From: Aurantiacibacter suaedae
GTDB lineage: Bacteria > Pseudomonadota > Alphaproteobacteria > Sphingomonadales > Sphingomonadaceae
Length of the DNA stretch: 64,000 nt
Assembly (NCBI RefSeq): GCF_005434915.1
Contig: NZ_SKCG01000003.1
Location: 310,001 to 374,000 of the forward strand
Direction of reading: 5' to 3'
Below the pieces are notes generated by a model that was given only the letters and a program-made list of their open reading frames with translations, made no database searches and had not been told where the DNA came from. Position numbers and translations under genes: made by a program. Each line of letters starts with the position of its first letter. Position 1 is the first letter of the stretch. Below are positions 63,766-64,000 of the stretch, in pieces.

Positions 63766-64000
63766 ATGACTTTCTGTAAACATATCAAGTTGCGCACGTT
63801 GACGGCTGGCGTTGCGATGACAGCGATAGGCTGGTCCTCTTTGGTTGCTGCTCAGGACGCTGAGGCTGGAGCGAATTCGCCCGAAGGATTTGCCGGCAAC
63901 TCAATCGTCGTTACAGCTCAGCGTCAGGCGCAGTCACTCGATGACGTTCCGATCAGTGTTGCCGCTTTCGACACTCGCGCGATGGATGAACGCGGTGTTC
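63766..64000 (+). CDS. TonB-dependent receptor, 3' part outside the window
   Basis: The first 78 codons are visible. A signal peptide (LRTLTAGVAMTAIGWSSLVA, cleavage near AAQ) is followed by the TonB-box/plug opening NSIVVTAQRQAQSLDDVPIS, the same pattern as the receptor at 43564. It runs off the end of the window. It is the third large receptor here and lies in the same direction as the MFS gene. Confidence 0.9.
   Translation, partial: MTFCKHIKLRTLTAGVAMTAIGWSSLVAAQDAEAGANSPEGFAGNSIVVTAQRQAQSLDDVPISVAAFDTRAMDERGV

Overview
This window is high-GC chromosomal DNA of an alphaproteobacterium, most likely a sphingomonad (Novosphingobium/Erythrobacter-like). The basis is a gcrA cell-cycle regulator, an HspQ homologue, the truB-rpsO-pnp order, several large TonB-dependent receptors of the Caulobacter/sphingomonad type, and many esterase, amidase and uronate catabolic genes. 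The genus is an inference.

Layout. (1) 1-5.0 kb is a conserved core: a partial GNAT acetyltransferase, a site-2-protease-like M50 protein, truB, rpsO and pnp, closed by a strong hairpin terminator. (2) 5-12.1 kb is a mixed housekeeping and regulatory stretch: a GAF-GGDEF diguanylate cyclase, a DUF1993 protein, an aromatic-acid-type MFS transporter, an orphan LuxR regulator, gcrA, a lone ABC-2 permease, hspQ and tRNA-Ser(CGA). (3) 12.2-33.2 kb is a pectin/uronate island. It begins just after the tRNA with a gene fragment and a decayed IS6-family transposase, and ends at a second decayed IS6 copy in the same orientation. It encodes a LacI regulator, DhuI-like isomerase, KduD-like dehydrogenase, KDG kinase, two esterases, a cupin lipoprotein, pectate lyase, a TonB receptor, GH43, a TRAP uronate-type transporter, UxaA and UxaC. 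A fructuronate/tagaturonate reductase follows uxaC but survives only as a 5' stub. Five copies of a TGACACCGGTTACC-type palindrome lie in its promoter regions and define a local regulon.

(4) 33.3-45.9 kb is an export-oriented hydrolase cluster: two tandem secretory lipases, a TetR regulator, an alpha/beta hydrolase, a type-B carboxylesterase, an amidase, a secreted amidohydrolase and a TonB receptor. (5) 46.2-49.2 kb holds an amine-oxidation set: an ornithine-cyclodeaminase-fold protein resembling tyramine oxidase subunit B, a RidA protein and a DAO-type FAD enzyme. (6) 49.3-54.3 kb is a tight minus-strand operon (MBL hydrolase, FAD hydroxylase, DUF2783, VOC protein, maleylacetoacetate isomerase, fumarylacetoacetate hydrolase). 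It lies opposite a MarR gene, and a perfect 41-bp palindrome separates the two. (7) 55.1-58.9 kb has an aldehyde dehydrogenase and a kinase/class-III PLP enzyme pair that could be an amino-alcohol kinase plus phospho-lyase. (8) 59-64 kb has two AraC regulators, an SDR, an MFS transporter and the start of another TonB receptor.

Two systems deserve attention. The first is the IS6-bracketed uronate regulon with its broken reductase. The second is regions 4-7, which could together take up and dismantle an amide- or ester-linked aromatic amine. The second is a hypothesis from gene content; no substrate can be read from sequence alone.
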